The position numbers and the translations under genes are program-made. From Akkermansia muciniphila (GTDB taxonomy: Bacteria; Verrucomicrobiota; Verrucomicrobiia; Verrucomicrobiales; V1-33), in contig CALQKQ020000029.1 of NCBI GenBank assembly GCA_943331195.2, forward strand, positions 1 to 15,021: a stretch of 15,021 bases of DNA, written 5' to 3'. Under the pieces are notes generated by a model. That model was not told where the DNA came from. It ran no database searches and saw nothing but the letters and a program-made list of their open reading frames with translations. Below, piece by piece: positions 7,370 through 14,175 of the stretch; position 1 is the stretch's first letter, and each line of letters opens with the position of its first letter.

Positions 7370-7840
7370 TCAGTTTTGCGGTGCCTGGGCCGCCGGAGTG
7401 CAGTTGGGGCAGTGGCCGCGAATCGCGATGTCCGTGCGGTGCACCCGACTGCCCGCAGGCAGGACTAGAGCCGCATCCAAGGCCAAGGGATCGGCAATGG
7501 CGATGTCGCTGATGTGCCCGCAAGCCTCGCAGTGAAAGTGGGCGTGCTCATCTAAATTGGGACAATAGCGGGACGGGGAGCGATCCAGATTGACCTGCCG
7601 CACCAAGCCACTGTGAGTCAGGGTTTCCAAGCAGTTGTAGACCGTCGCCAGCGAAATGCCCGGCACCTTCTCTTTCACCCGCACGAACACCTCGGTCGCC
7701 GTCGGGTGATCCCGCTGCGCCGTCAGCACCTCAAACACCTCGCGGCGCTGCTTGGTCAGGCGGAATTCCGGGCCCAAGGCCAGGCCGCCTTCCCCTCCTG
7801 GGGCGCGGTCGGGTGCTTCGGGTGTCGTCTTGCGGGCCAT
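7370..7840 (-). CDS. Fur/PerR-family metal-dependent transcriptional regulator
   Basis: A 156-residue Fur-superfamily repressor: a winged-helix DNA-binding part (about 25-90, with GISLATVYNCLETL as recognition region) and a C-terminal dimerisation/metal domain. The structural zinc site is Cys104/Cys107 and Cys144/Cys147. Numbering runs exactly eight ahead of B. subtilis PerR: H37, H91, H93 and D104 correspond to H45, H99, H101 and D112, all present. The fifth regulatory ligand D85 is replaced by Cys93 (SRYC). The start is the ATG at 7838-7840, with AGGA six bases upstream, the best ribosome site in the window; an in-frame TTG 13 codons earlier is less likely. Only 20 bases separate it from sufC, so it very probably controls and is co-transcribed with sufCBD. 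Whether it senses iron or peroxide is unknown. Confidence 0.92.
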   Translation of the reverse strand: MARKTTPEAPDRAPGGEGGLALGPEFRLTKQRREVFEVLTAQRDHPTATEVFVRVKEKVPGISLATVYNCLETLTHSGLVRQVNLDRSPSRYCPNLDEHAHFHCEACGHISDIAIADPLALDAALVLPAGSRVHRTDIAIRGHCPNCTPAAQAPQN

Positions 7841-7866
7841 GCCCCATCCTAGGGAGAAGATTTTCT

Positions 7867-7889
7867 TTATCAAGAACAATTACAAATAA
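7867..7889 (-). promoter_or_regulatory. AT-rich promoter/operator candidate before the regulator-suf genes
   Basis: A conspicuous AT-rich island in GC-rich surroundings, 27-49 bases upstream of the regulator ATG. It forms an imperfect dyad, TTAT-4-AA-3-TT-4-ATAA (23 bp), and contains TGTAAT (7879-7884, minus strand), 5 of 6 to a -10 box but without a good -35. A Fur-family autoregulatory operator would be expected here, although the match to a Fur or PerR box is poor. Confidence 0.3.
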
Positions 7890-7931
7890 GACGACCGCCT
7901 CGCCTTCCCCGCAGCACCCGCCTTCGGGGCT

Positions 7932-8267
7932 CTAGCTCCGCGCAGCGCCGCGCTGCCGGAGGTCGAGCACCAAATTGTAGAGCGCCACCGTGGCAGGGAG
8001 CGCGTTTTGGATGATGCCCACGGAATCATTTTTGCCGAACACGAAATAGAGCGTCGTAAGCCCCGCGCCGAGCAGGGAGATGATCCAAAACAGCGTGGGC
8101 ATGATGTTGTGCCCGGTGCGTTTGCGGTGGAGCGCTTGAACCACCCAGCGCAGCGCAAACATGAGGGCCCCCACATAGCCAATCAGCTTCCACGGATCCA
8201 AAACGAGCCCGCCCCACTCCAGAAAGGGGGTGTTCATCCAGCCGTTGAATTGCTGCCAAAGCGCCAT
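7932..8267 (-). CDS. small LABN-domain (lipid-A-disaccharide synthase N-terminal-like) membrane protein
   Basis: A 111-residue protein made almost wholly of one LABN-type domain: an LIGYVGALMFALRWVVQ segment (28-44), a basic cytoplasmic HRKR (47-50), PTLFWIISLLGAGLTTLYFVFGKND (57-81) and a final helix ending in YNLVLDLRQR. Three hydrophobic helices at about 24-46, 57-78 and 83-103 place it in the inner membrane. The LABN domain occurs alone or fused to LpxB-like and glycosyltransferase proteins and is distantly similar to PQ-loop carriers. No lipid A gene is nearby; it sits between nuoN (91 bases upstream) and the Fur-like gene (91 bases downstream), in the same direction. The leader before the ATG is pyrimidine-rich (CCTCTTTTTCC) without Shine-Dalgarno. 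The domain call is good; the function is unknown. Confidence 0.82.
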   Translation of the reverse strand: MALWQQFNGWMNTPFLEWGGLVLDPWKLIGYVGALMFALRWVVQALHRKRTGHNIMPTLFWIISLLGAGLTTLYFVFGKNDSVGIIQNALPATVALYNLVLDLRQRGAARS

Positions 8268-8358
8268 TGGAAAAAGAGGCCGCAGTCAGAGAAAAAAGAA
8301 AGCGCGGGCGGAGGGTATTTCCCCAGGCGAACGAGCCGCGCTCCCATAGGGACCGAAC

Positions 8359-9813
8359 TCAGCGCAGGAAATGCAGCAGCGGCTGTGGGTAGACCCCAAA
8401 CACGAGAGTCGCGGCGATCAGCAAAACCATCGCCCACTTCGTCAGGGGAGCCAGCGGGATCGCGGTCGCTGGGCTGCTCGCGGGGGGATTCCAATACATG
8501 TTCCGCAAGACCTTCAGATAGTAATAAAAGCCCGTCGCGGCTCCGACCACCGCAAAGCCCAAGGGTAGCCAGAGCTGGTGGGCGGCAGCGGCCCCGAAAA
8601 CGAAGAATTTACCCAAAAAGCCCACCGTCAGCGGCACCCCCGCTAGGGACGCCATAGCCACGGTGAGGGCGAAGGCTAGCAGCGGGGAGCGCTGATGGAG
8701 CCCATTGAAGGCGCTGAGTTCGTCGCTGCCCGTGACGCGACTAACCACCACCAGCACCGCAAAAGCCAGCAAGGTCATGCACAGATAGGCCGCCATGTAG
8801 AAGGCCACGATTTGGGAGGGCAGCAGCCCAAAACCGCCACTGGCCCCGCTGGCCAAGGCCAACACCAGAAAACCAGCGTGAGAAATCGAGGAATAAGCTA
8901 GCAGCCGCTTGAAGTTCGTCTGCGGGATGGCGGCAAAGTTCCCCACCAGCAGCGTTGCGCAGGCCAGCGAAAGCAAAATAGCGGTCGCGGTAGGGCTGAG
9001 GGAATCGGCACCCAAGTATGGGGCCAAGAGGCGGGTGGCCACAATGAAACCAGCGGCCTTAGAGCCCACCGACAGAAAAGCCGTGATGGGAGTAGGTGCC
9101 CCTTGGTAGACGTCGGGAATCCAGAAGTGCAGCGGCACCGCCCCCACCTTGAAGGCCAGAGCCACCAGAATCAGCGCAAAGGAAAACAGCGCCGGGGCCC
9201 GAGCCACCGTGCCAGAATCCAACTTGTCCGCGATGCCCATCAGGCTCGTCTGCCCAGTGATCCCATAGAGCCAAGTGAAACCATAAACGAGGAATCCCGT
9301 GCTCAGGGCCCCGAGAATGAGGTATTTCACCCCAGCCTCCAAGGAGCCGACGTTGCGCCTCATGAAAGTGACCATGATGTAAAAGGCGATCGTGACCAAT
9401 TCCAAGCTAACAAATATGCTGGTGAGGTCGATCGCGGAGGCCATCCACATCAAGCCCGCGCAAATGAACACCGGCAGGCAGAAGAATTCGCCCCAGGCAC
9501 TGCGGCCGCCGATGCGGGCAGTGTATTTTTCCAGCACCGGGATGTAGTCGAGGCCCAGGATGAGCACTAGCATCGTGCAAACCAAGGCGATGCCTTTATA
9601 AGTGAGCGCCAGGGAATCGGCGGTATAAAACTGCCAAAACGGCGATGTTCCCGGCGTGGGATTCACCACAAACAAAGCCAGGAAAACCGCCCCCAAGCCG
9701 CCGAGGGCCAGGTGGCCGACAAAGCGTTTATCGCTGGCGGAGCTGAAGGCCTCCAGCATGAGCAACACCAGGCCGAGGAGTACGACCGCGACTTCCAAGT
9801 AATAGGCCGGCAT
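8359..9813 (-). CDS. nuoN: NADH-quinone oxidoreductase subunit N (complex I)
   Basis: A 484-residue polytopic inner-membrane protein of the Mrp-antiporter-like family, one of the three proton-pumping subunits of complex I. Key features: Glu138 in FVSLELVTIAFYIM (TM5 Glu), Lys222 in LAFKVGAVPLHFWIPDVYQGAPTP (TM7 pump Lys and following HxWxPDxYxGAPTP signature), NFKRLLAYSSISHAGF on the broken-helix side, and GFLGKFFVF (TM12 Lys). All usual charged residues of the proton path that I can place are present, unlike in the neighbouring NuoM. It begins 38 bases after nuoM, as expected for the nuoM-nuoN order at the end of nuo operons. No Shine-Dalgarno precedes the ATG. The length is normal. Confidence 0.97.
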   Translation of the reverse strand: MPAYYLEVAVVLLGLVLLMLEAFSSASDKRFVGHLALGGLGAVFLALFVVNPTPGTSPFWQFYTADSLALTYKGIALVCTMLVLILGLDYIPVLEKYTARIGGRSAWGEFFCLPVFICAGLMWMASAIDLTSIFVSLELVTIAFYIMVTFMRRNVGSLEAGVKYLILGALSTGFLVYGFTWLYGITGQTSLMGIADKLDSGTVARAPALFSFALILVALAFKVGAVPLHFWIPDVYQGAPTPITAFLSVGSKAAGFIVATRLLAPYLGADSLSPTATAILLSLACATLLVGNFAAIPQTNFKRLLAYSSISHAGFLVLALASGASGGFGLLPSQIVAFYMAAYLCMTLLAFAVLVVVSRVTGSDELSAFNGLHQRSPLLAFALTVAMASLAGVPLTVGFLGKFFVFGAAAAHQLWLPLGFAVVGAATGFYYYLKVLRNMYWNPPASSPATAIPLAPLTKWAMVLLIAATLVFGVYPQPLLHFLR

Positions 9814-9851
9814 GTTCTAGGGGTGGGTCAAAAGTGGAAAGCAAAATCCGA

Positions 9852-11336
9852 TCAGTTCAGGGCCGCCAACGCCTGGGCAAAAGGGCGAATGGCCTGAAGG
9901 AGAAGTTCCGGGAAAAATCCGGTAGCCAGCAGCGCTAGCAGCAAGAGAATGACGGGCAGGCGGGAGAGGCCCGAAAGGTCCCCTGCCCGCGTACAAACTT
10001 CCGCAGGCTCGCCCTGAAACACCTGGCGGAAAGCCCGCAGCATGTAGACGGCGCTGATGACCACGCCCCACAGCGCCAAAATGGTGGTGATCTGCAGCGA
10101 GCCAAGCTGGTCCACCGGTTTTTCGGCGAAGCCACCCAGGAAGACCATGATTTCCGCCGCAAAGTTCCCAAAGCCCGGCAGGCCGATGCTAGCGAAGGTG
10201 GCCATGGCGAAACTCAAACCCAAGAACGGCGCATACTTTGCCAAGCCGCCCAAGCGCGCCATCTGCAAAGTGCCGGTTTTTTCCCGGACCTGAGCGCACA
10301 GCGCAAAGAGCAAGGCAATCGAGATGCCGTGAGCGAACATCAGGAAAATCGCGCCACTGTAGCCTAAGGCCGTCCCGCTGGCGATGCCGAGGAACACATA
10401 GCCCATGTGCATCACCGAAGAATGCCCCAGCAACAGATCCAGCTCCTTTTGAGCAATCGCCACCAGCCCAATGAACAAAATGTTGCCCAGCAGCAAGACC
10501 AACAACATCGACTGAATCCACTCCGCGTGGAAACCAGCTGGCAACATCGGCACCGCCACCCGCAGCAGCCCGTAAAGACCAAATTTCTTCAGCACTCCCG
10601 CATGAAGCATCGCCGTGGGCGCTGGCGCCGATGCATACGCCGGAGCCGCCCAGGAATGGAAAGGGAAGAGCGAAATCAACACCCCAAAGCCCAGCAGCAG
10701 GGTCAAGTAAATCGGCTCCTGGACCGAAGGGGCCAGCTTTGGAGCCAATTCGCGGAGTTCCGCCATGTTAAATGTCGTCAGCCCCGTTCCGCTGGCGCTG
10801 GTCACCAAAGCCGCCAAACCCGCCAGCAACACCAAACTGCCAAAACCAAGATAGAGCGTGATTTTCCACGCCGCCTCGCGGTTGTCCCCGCTGCCGCGCA
10901 TCCCAATCATCAGGAAGGTGGGGATCAACGCCAGTTCGTGGAAAGCATAAAAGAAAAACAGGTCGGTCGCTACAAAGGCCCCCATGGCCCCGGCCGCAAT
11001 CAGAAGGCTGCTGCTGTAATACAAGGCCTCGCCTCCGGCTTTCACCGGCCGCACCAGCACCGCTGCCACAGTCACCAGACTGGTCAAAACCACCATCACC
11101 AAACTCATCCCATCCACCCCGACATTAAATCCCAATCGGGGATTCTCCAGCACCACCCGCGAGGCCTCAAATTGAAAAGATGCCCCGTGCCCGTAGTCAA
11201 AGCCCAGCACCACCCAGCCCGTCAGGACCAGGTTGACCAGCGCTGCGGCCAAAGCCGATTGACGGGCAGGAGCACCCGCCGCCATGGCCAATGCGGCAAT
11301 AAGCGGGACGAAAATCAGCAGATCGAGCGGACTCAA
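9852..11336 (-). CDS. nuoM: NADH-quinone oxidoreductase subunit M (complex I), atypical TM7
   Basis: A 494-residue antiporter-like subunit of complex I. Recognised by VGVDGMSLVMVVL (73-85), FHELALIPTFLMIG (132-145, TM5 Glu134), HAGVLKKFGLYGLLR (245-259), GHSSVMHMGYVFLGI (305-319) and GNFAAEIMVFLGGF (391-404, TM12 Glu396). The normal FAVK..x..P.H.WLPDAH TM7 block reads FGVLISLFPFHSWAAPAY (217-234), so the TM7 lysine is Leu220. The start is a TTG at 11334-11336: an in-frame TAG lies eight codons above it, and the first internal ATG would delete TM1. It is the first gene after a 174-base gap that holds a Rex-like operator, and nuoN follows 38 bases on. No nuoL precedes it; the upstream gene is a kinase. 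NuoM is the best assignment, but a NuoM-like paralogue from a variant complex cannot be excluded. Confidence 0.92.
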   Translation of the reverse strand: MSPLDLLIFVPLIAALAMAAGAPARQSALAAALVNLVLTGWVVLGFDYGHGASFQFEASRVVLENPRLGFNVGVDGMSLVMVVLTSLVTVAAVLVRPVKAGGEALYYSSSLLIAAGAMGAFVATDLFFFYAFHELALIPTFLMIGMRGSGDNREAAWKITLYLGFGSLVLLAGLAALVTSASGTGLTTFNMAELRELAPKLAPSVQEPIYLTLLLGFGVLISLFPFHSWAAPAYASAPAPTAMLHAGVLKKFGLYGLLRVAVPMLPAGFHAEWIQSMLLVLLLGNILFIGLVAIAQKELDLLLGHSSVMHMGYVFLGIASGTALGYSGAIFLMFAHGISIALLFALCAQVREKTGTLQMARLGGLAKYAPFLGLSFAMATFASIGLPGFGNFAAEIMVFLGGFAEKPVDQLGSLQITTILALWGVVISAVYMLRAFRQVFQGEPAEVCTRAGDLSGLSRLPVILLLLALLATGFFPELLLQAIRPFAQALAALN

Positions 11337-11417
11337 GCAGTCGGGCGGTTGGAGAACAAACTAGCCCCAGAAAGGGCGGTTTCATATTCAAGCTGCCATC
11401 GGGTGCGGCAAGGGGAT

Positions 11418-11435
11418 TTGTGAAAAATTTCACAA
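11418..11435 (-). promoter_or_regulatory. Rex-type operator (18-bp palindrome) upstream of nuoM
   Basis: TTGTGAAAAATTTCACAA has two perfect 8-bp arms around a central AA. It fits the Rex consensus TTGTGAA-4xA/T-TTCACAA exactly. Rex proteins repress respiratory and fermentative genes and release DNA when NADH/NAD+ rises, and NADH dehydrogenase genes are known targets. It lies about 80 bases before the nuoM start in the only intergenic space in front of nuoMN. The same bases also satisfy the CRP-type core TGTGA-6-TCACA, so a CRP/FNR-family protein is the alternative. No rex gene is in the window. Confidence 0.68.
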
Positions 11436-11510
11436 GCTCCCAGGGAGGGCCCTCAGCCGTCCCCTGCCCCCGCCCGTCGCAGCCTCCCACCCCAGCCACC
11501 CGCCTAGCCT

Positions 11511-12848
11511 TCAGCCCCGGACCCACCCCGGATCCTGCCGCCCGATTTCAAAAACTTCGGCGGCAATTTCCGCAAAGTCCGGCCGCGCCGCGACCTCCGG
11601 CCCAGTGCAGCGCGCCGCCAAATCCTCCAGCCGCGCCCTCCCCAGCCCAGCCCCGCTGCAACGCTCCAGGACCTCCTGTGCCAACAAGCCGTAGGCGCGG
11701 ACTTCCAAGCGCTCCAGCCCGCCGCCCGCTCCCGCCGGGTAAAACGAAGCTGCCCCGAAATCCGTTAGAATCGCTCCCCGATCCGCCGCATACAACACAT
11801 TGTGCCCGTAGAGGTCTCCGTGCAGCAGACCGATCGAGCGCAGCCCCGCCGCTGCCCTAGCCAGGTCTAGCAAGAGCCCACCAGCCTGCTCGGCGCTGAA
11901 TCTCCGGTCCTCCGCATAGACATCGCGGGTGCAGGACGCCAAGCTCGGAGGCTGCGCCAGCGGCGCGAACCCGGGGTCGATCAGCCGCATCACCAAGCCC
12001 GCAAGCCCCTCGGGATGCCCGCTGATTTTGCCCAAAATGCCCGGCAAGTGAGGCCGCCCACCCAGCGCTAGGGAAACCGCCATCTCGCAGTCCGGCAACC
12101 CATCGCTGGTCATGGAACCCTTGAAAAGCTTCACCGCAACCTCCCCGCAGGTACCCTCTGGCGGAGCCGCAGGCCACTGCGCCCGGTAAATCACTCCCGA
12201 AGCGCCCTCCCCCAGCCGGGGCCCCAAAATCAGCTCCGCCCAGGCCACTTCCGCCATCGGCCCACTGGCCTCCGCAGGGAGTGCCGTCGCCGGATTGCCC
12301 GCCAAGGCCAACCAAGCCAGCGCGGGATGCTCCCAAAGCCACGCCGGGAACGCCGCAAAACGATTCGCCGCCAGGCGCAACAACTCTAACTTCCGGCAAG
12401 CCGACAACTCCTCCGGCAGCGACGTTAGACGGTTCCCCGAGAGCATCAGCTTCTGCAAGCGAGGGCGCCGACCCAGCTCCGCCGGAACGTCGCGCAACTG
12501 ATTGTCCGTCAAAATCAACCAGCGCAACGGCGGCGGCAGCGCCGCCCCCGAAGCCGTTTCTAGCCGGCACGACTTGAACCCCACCATCTCCAAGGCGGCA
12601 CATTGCCCCAAGACTTCCGGCAGGTGGCGAAACGGATTCTCCGAGCAAAAAAGGACGCGCAGCTTGGGCAAGCGCGGCAGCCAGTCCGGCAACTCCGTCA
12701 AGCGGTTGCCCGACACATTGAGAACTTCCAAGCTATCCGCTAGGCCCAGGATTTCCTCCGGCAACTCCGCCAAGTCCGCGCACAGATCCAACCGCGTGCC
12801 GCCCGCTAAGGCGCCCGCGCGAAGCGATTCCAGAAGCGCGACAGACAT
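11511..12848 (-). CDS. leucine-rich-repeat protein kinase
   Basis: A 445-residue fusion. Residues about 12-190 hold seven or so leucine-rich repeats of the bacterial LxxLPxxL type (for example LEVLNVSGNRLTELPDWL, LRWLILTDNQLRDVPAEL). Residues about 204-445 form a eukaryotic-type protein kinase: G-loop GEGASGV (213-219), VAVK Lys240, helix-C Glu255, catalytic HGD (343-345, Asp345) with Asn350, and DFG (363-365). The usual HRD is HGD, so it is a non-RD kinase and probably does not need activation-loop phosphorylation. I chose the ATG at 12846-12848 because MSVALLESLRAG matches the N-terminus of LRR-kinase homologues known to me from proteobacteria; a TTG nine codons earlier is possible. It has no signal peptide or membrane helix, so it is cytoplasmic. 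It lies 108 bases after ychF and 174 before nuoM. Its substrate is unknown. Confidence 0.9.
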   Translation of the reverse strand: MSVALLESLRAGALAGGTRLDLCADLAELPEEILGLADSLEVLNVSGNRLTELPDWLPRLPKLRVLFCSENPFRHLPEVLGQCAALEMVGFKSCRLETASGAALPPPLRWLILTDNQLRDVPAELGRRPRLQKLMLSGNRLTSLPEELSACRKLELLRLAANRFAAFPAWLWEHPALAWLALAGNPATALPAEASGPMAEVAWAELILGPRLGEGASGVIYRAQWPAAPPEGTCGEVAVKLFKGSMTSDGLPDCEMAVSLALGGRPHLPGILGKISGHPEGLAGLVMRLIDPGFAPLAQPPSLASCTRDVYAEDRRFSAEQAGGLLLDLARAAAGLRSIGLLHGDLYGHNVLYAADRGAILTDFGAASFYPAGAGGGLERLEVRAYGLLAQEVLERCSGAGLGRARLEDLAARCTGPEVAARPDFAEIAAEVFEIGRQDPGWVRG

Positions 12849-12880
12849 GACAAAAAGCGAAAAGCCGCCGACCAAGGCCA

Positions 12881-12897
12881 GGCTCTCAGGAAGAGCC
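12881..12897 (-). terminator. hairpin between ychF and the LRR-kinase gene
   Basis: GGCTCT, a 5-nt loop and AGAGCC form a perfect 6-bp inverted repeat in the 108-base gap after ychF. It lacks a T-tract on the transcribed strand. It may terminate ychF transcription or lie in the kinase leader, about 33 bases before its ATG. Confidence 0.33.
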
Positions 12898-12956
12898 CGC
12901 CCCAGCTTGGCCGCCGAAAGCAGATCCCTCCCCGGCCCTTGCCCCGCCAGTCCTCC

Positions 12957-14072
12957 TTAGACGTTGAAGCGGAAGTCGACCACGTCGCCGTCCTGCATGG
13001 TGTATTCTTTGCCTTCGATGCGCACCTTCCCCGCTTCCTTGGCCTTGCTGTGACTGCCCGCAGCCACCAGATCCGCGTAGGCCACGATTTCCGCCGCAAT
13101 GAAGCCGCGCTCGAAGTCACTGTGAATCACCCCCGCCGCCGCCGGCGCCTTGTCGCCGATGCGAATCGTCCAAGCCCGCGTTTCTTTCTCGCCCGTCGTC
13201 AAATAAGTGCGCAGGCCAAGCAGGTGATAGACCGCGCGGATCAACTCATTGCAGCCGCTATTCGAAACCCCCAAATCCTTGAGGTAGTCCGCCGCTTCCT
13301 CGCCGGAGAGATCGGTCAATTCCGACTCAATCGCCGCGCTGACCACGATGGCTTCAGCCGAATGGCTCGCCTTGACGTATTCGATCACCTTGCCCACAAA
13401 CGGATGGTCCGCAGGGTTTTTCATGGCCTCGGCCAAGTCGGACTCGCTGACATTGCAGGCAAAAATCGTCGGCTTGTTAGAAAGCAGAAAAAGCCCCTTG
13501 GCTAGTTTGCGCTCCTCGTCGTTGAGGTCGGCCGTGAGGGCTGGGTTGCCGTCGTTGAGGTGAGGCAGCAGCTTCTGGCATAAAGCCACTTCCGCCTGCG
13601 CCTCCTTGTCGCCCCCTTTGGCCTTCTTCTGGCCGCGCTCAATGCGCCGTTCCACGCTGGCGAGATCCGCCAAAACCAACTCCGTGTTGATCACTTCAAT
13701 GTCCCGCAGCGGATCCACCGACCCGCTGACGTGGTGCACGTTCTCGTCCTCAAAACAGCGCACCACCTGAATGATCGCATCCACTTCGCGAATGTGGCTG
13801 AGAAATTGATTTCCCAAACCCTCGCCGCCCGCCGCCCCCTTCACCAAACCCGCAATGTCGACGAACTCAATCGCCGCCGGGATGATCTTCTTCGTGTTGG
13901 AAATCTTCGCCAGCACATTGAGCCGCTCATCCGGCACCACCACCACGCCCTGATTCGGCTCAATCGTGCAAAACGGATAATTGGCCGCCTCCGCCTTCCG
14001 AGAGCGGGTGACTGCGTTGAAGAGAGTGGATTTGCCCACATTCGGGAGACCGACGATTCCTGCCTGTAACAT
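12957..14072 (-). CDS. ychF: redox-regulated/ribosome-associated P-loop ATPase YchF (OLA1/Obg family)
   Basis: A 371-residue YchF, close to the 363 residues of the E. coli protein. P-loop GLPNVGKST (8-16), switch-II DIAGLVKGAAGGEGLGNQFL (72-91) and the G4-position motif NVSE (207-210) in place of NKxD, which in this family goes with ATP rather than GTP preference. An alpha-helical coiled-coil insert runs about 130-200. The TGS domain closes the protein with EGKEYTMQDGDVVDFRF. It binds ribosomes and takes part in stress responses in other bacteria. The ATG is at 14070-14072, and no Shine-Dalgarno is visible (CCGCGCCCT before the ATG). Gaps of about 100 bases on each side suggest its own transcript. 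YchF often neighbours pth elsewhere; not here. Confidence 0.98.
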   Translation of the reverse strand: MLQAGIVGLPNVGKSTLFNAVTRSRKAEAANYPFCTIEPNQGVVVVPDERLNVLAKISNTKKIIPAAIEFVDIAGLVKGAAGGEGLGNQFLSHIREVDAIIQVVRCFEDENVHHVSGSVDPLRDIEVINTELVLADLASVERRIERGQKKAKGGDKEAQAEVALCQKLLPHLNDGNPALTADLNDEERKLAKGLFLLSNKPTIFACNVSESDLAEAMKNPADHPFVGKVIEYVKASHSAEAIVVSAAIESELTDLSGEEAADYLKDLGVSNSGCNELIRAVYHLLGLRTYLTTGEKETRAWTIRIGDKAPAAAGVIHSDFERGFIAAEIVAYADLVAAGSHSKAKEAGKVRIEGKEYTMQDGDVVDFRFNV

Positions 14073-14175
14073 AGGGCGCGGAACTTAGCGGGGATTTCCC
14101 CGGCCGCCATGGAAAATGCGGAGCGCTTTTCGCCCCTGCCCCCCGCCCATCGCCCCGCCCCGCAGGCTCGTACGC

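Noticed and set aside
7350..7523. N-terminal extension of SufC
   Set aside because: The frame stays open but overlaps the Fur-like gene and encodes His/Gly/Pro-rich sequence unlike SufC, whereas MKLEIKDLHV is a normal start.
10407..11423. A 338-codon plus-strand frame opposite nuoM
   Set aside because: Its Gln/His/Arg-rich translation mirrors a membrane protein on the other strand. It is a shadow.
11197..11526. Small frame across the nuoM leader, including an ATG before MKPPFLGL
   Set aside because: It overlaps the start of nuoM in another frame and runs through the Rex-like site. It has no ribosome site and no known peptide.
14090..14135. GGGGATTTCCCC and AAAATGCG-GAG-CGCTTTT dyads between ychF and the NAGPA-like gene as a terminator
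   Set aside because: One has a 2-base loop, the other only three GC pairs plus a bulge. Too weak to call.
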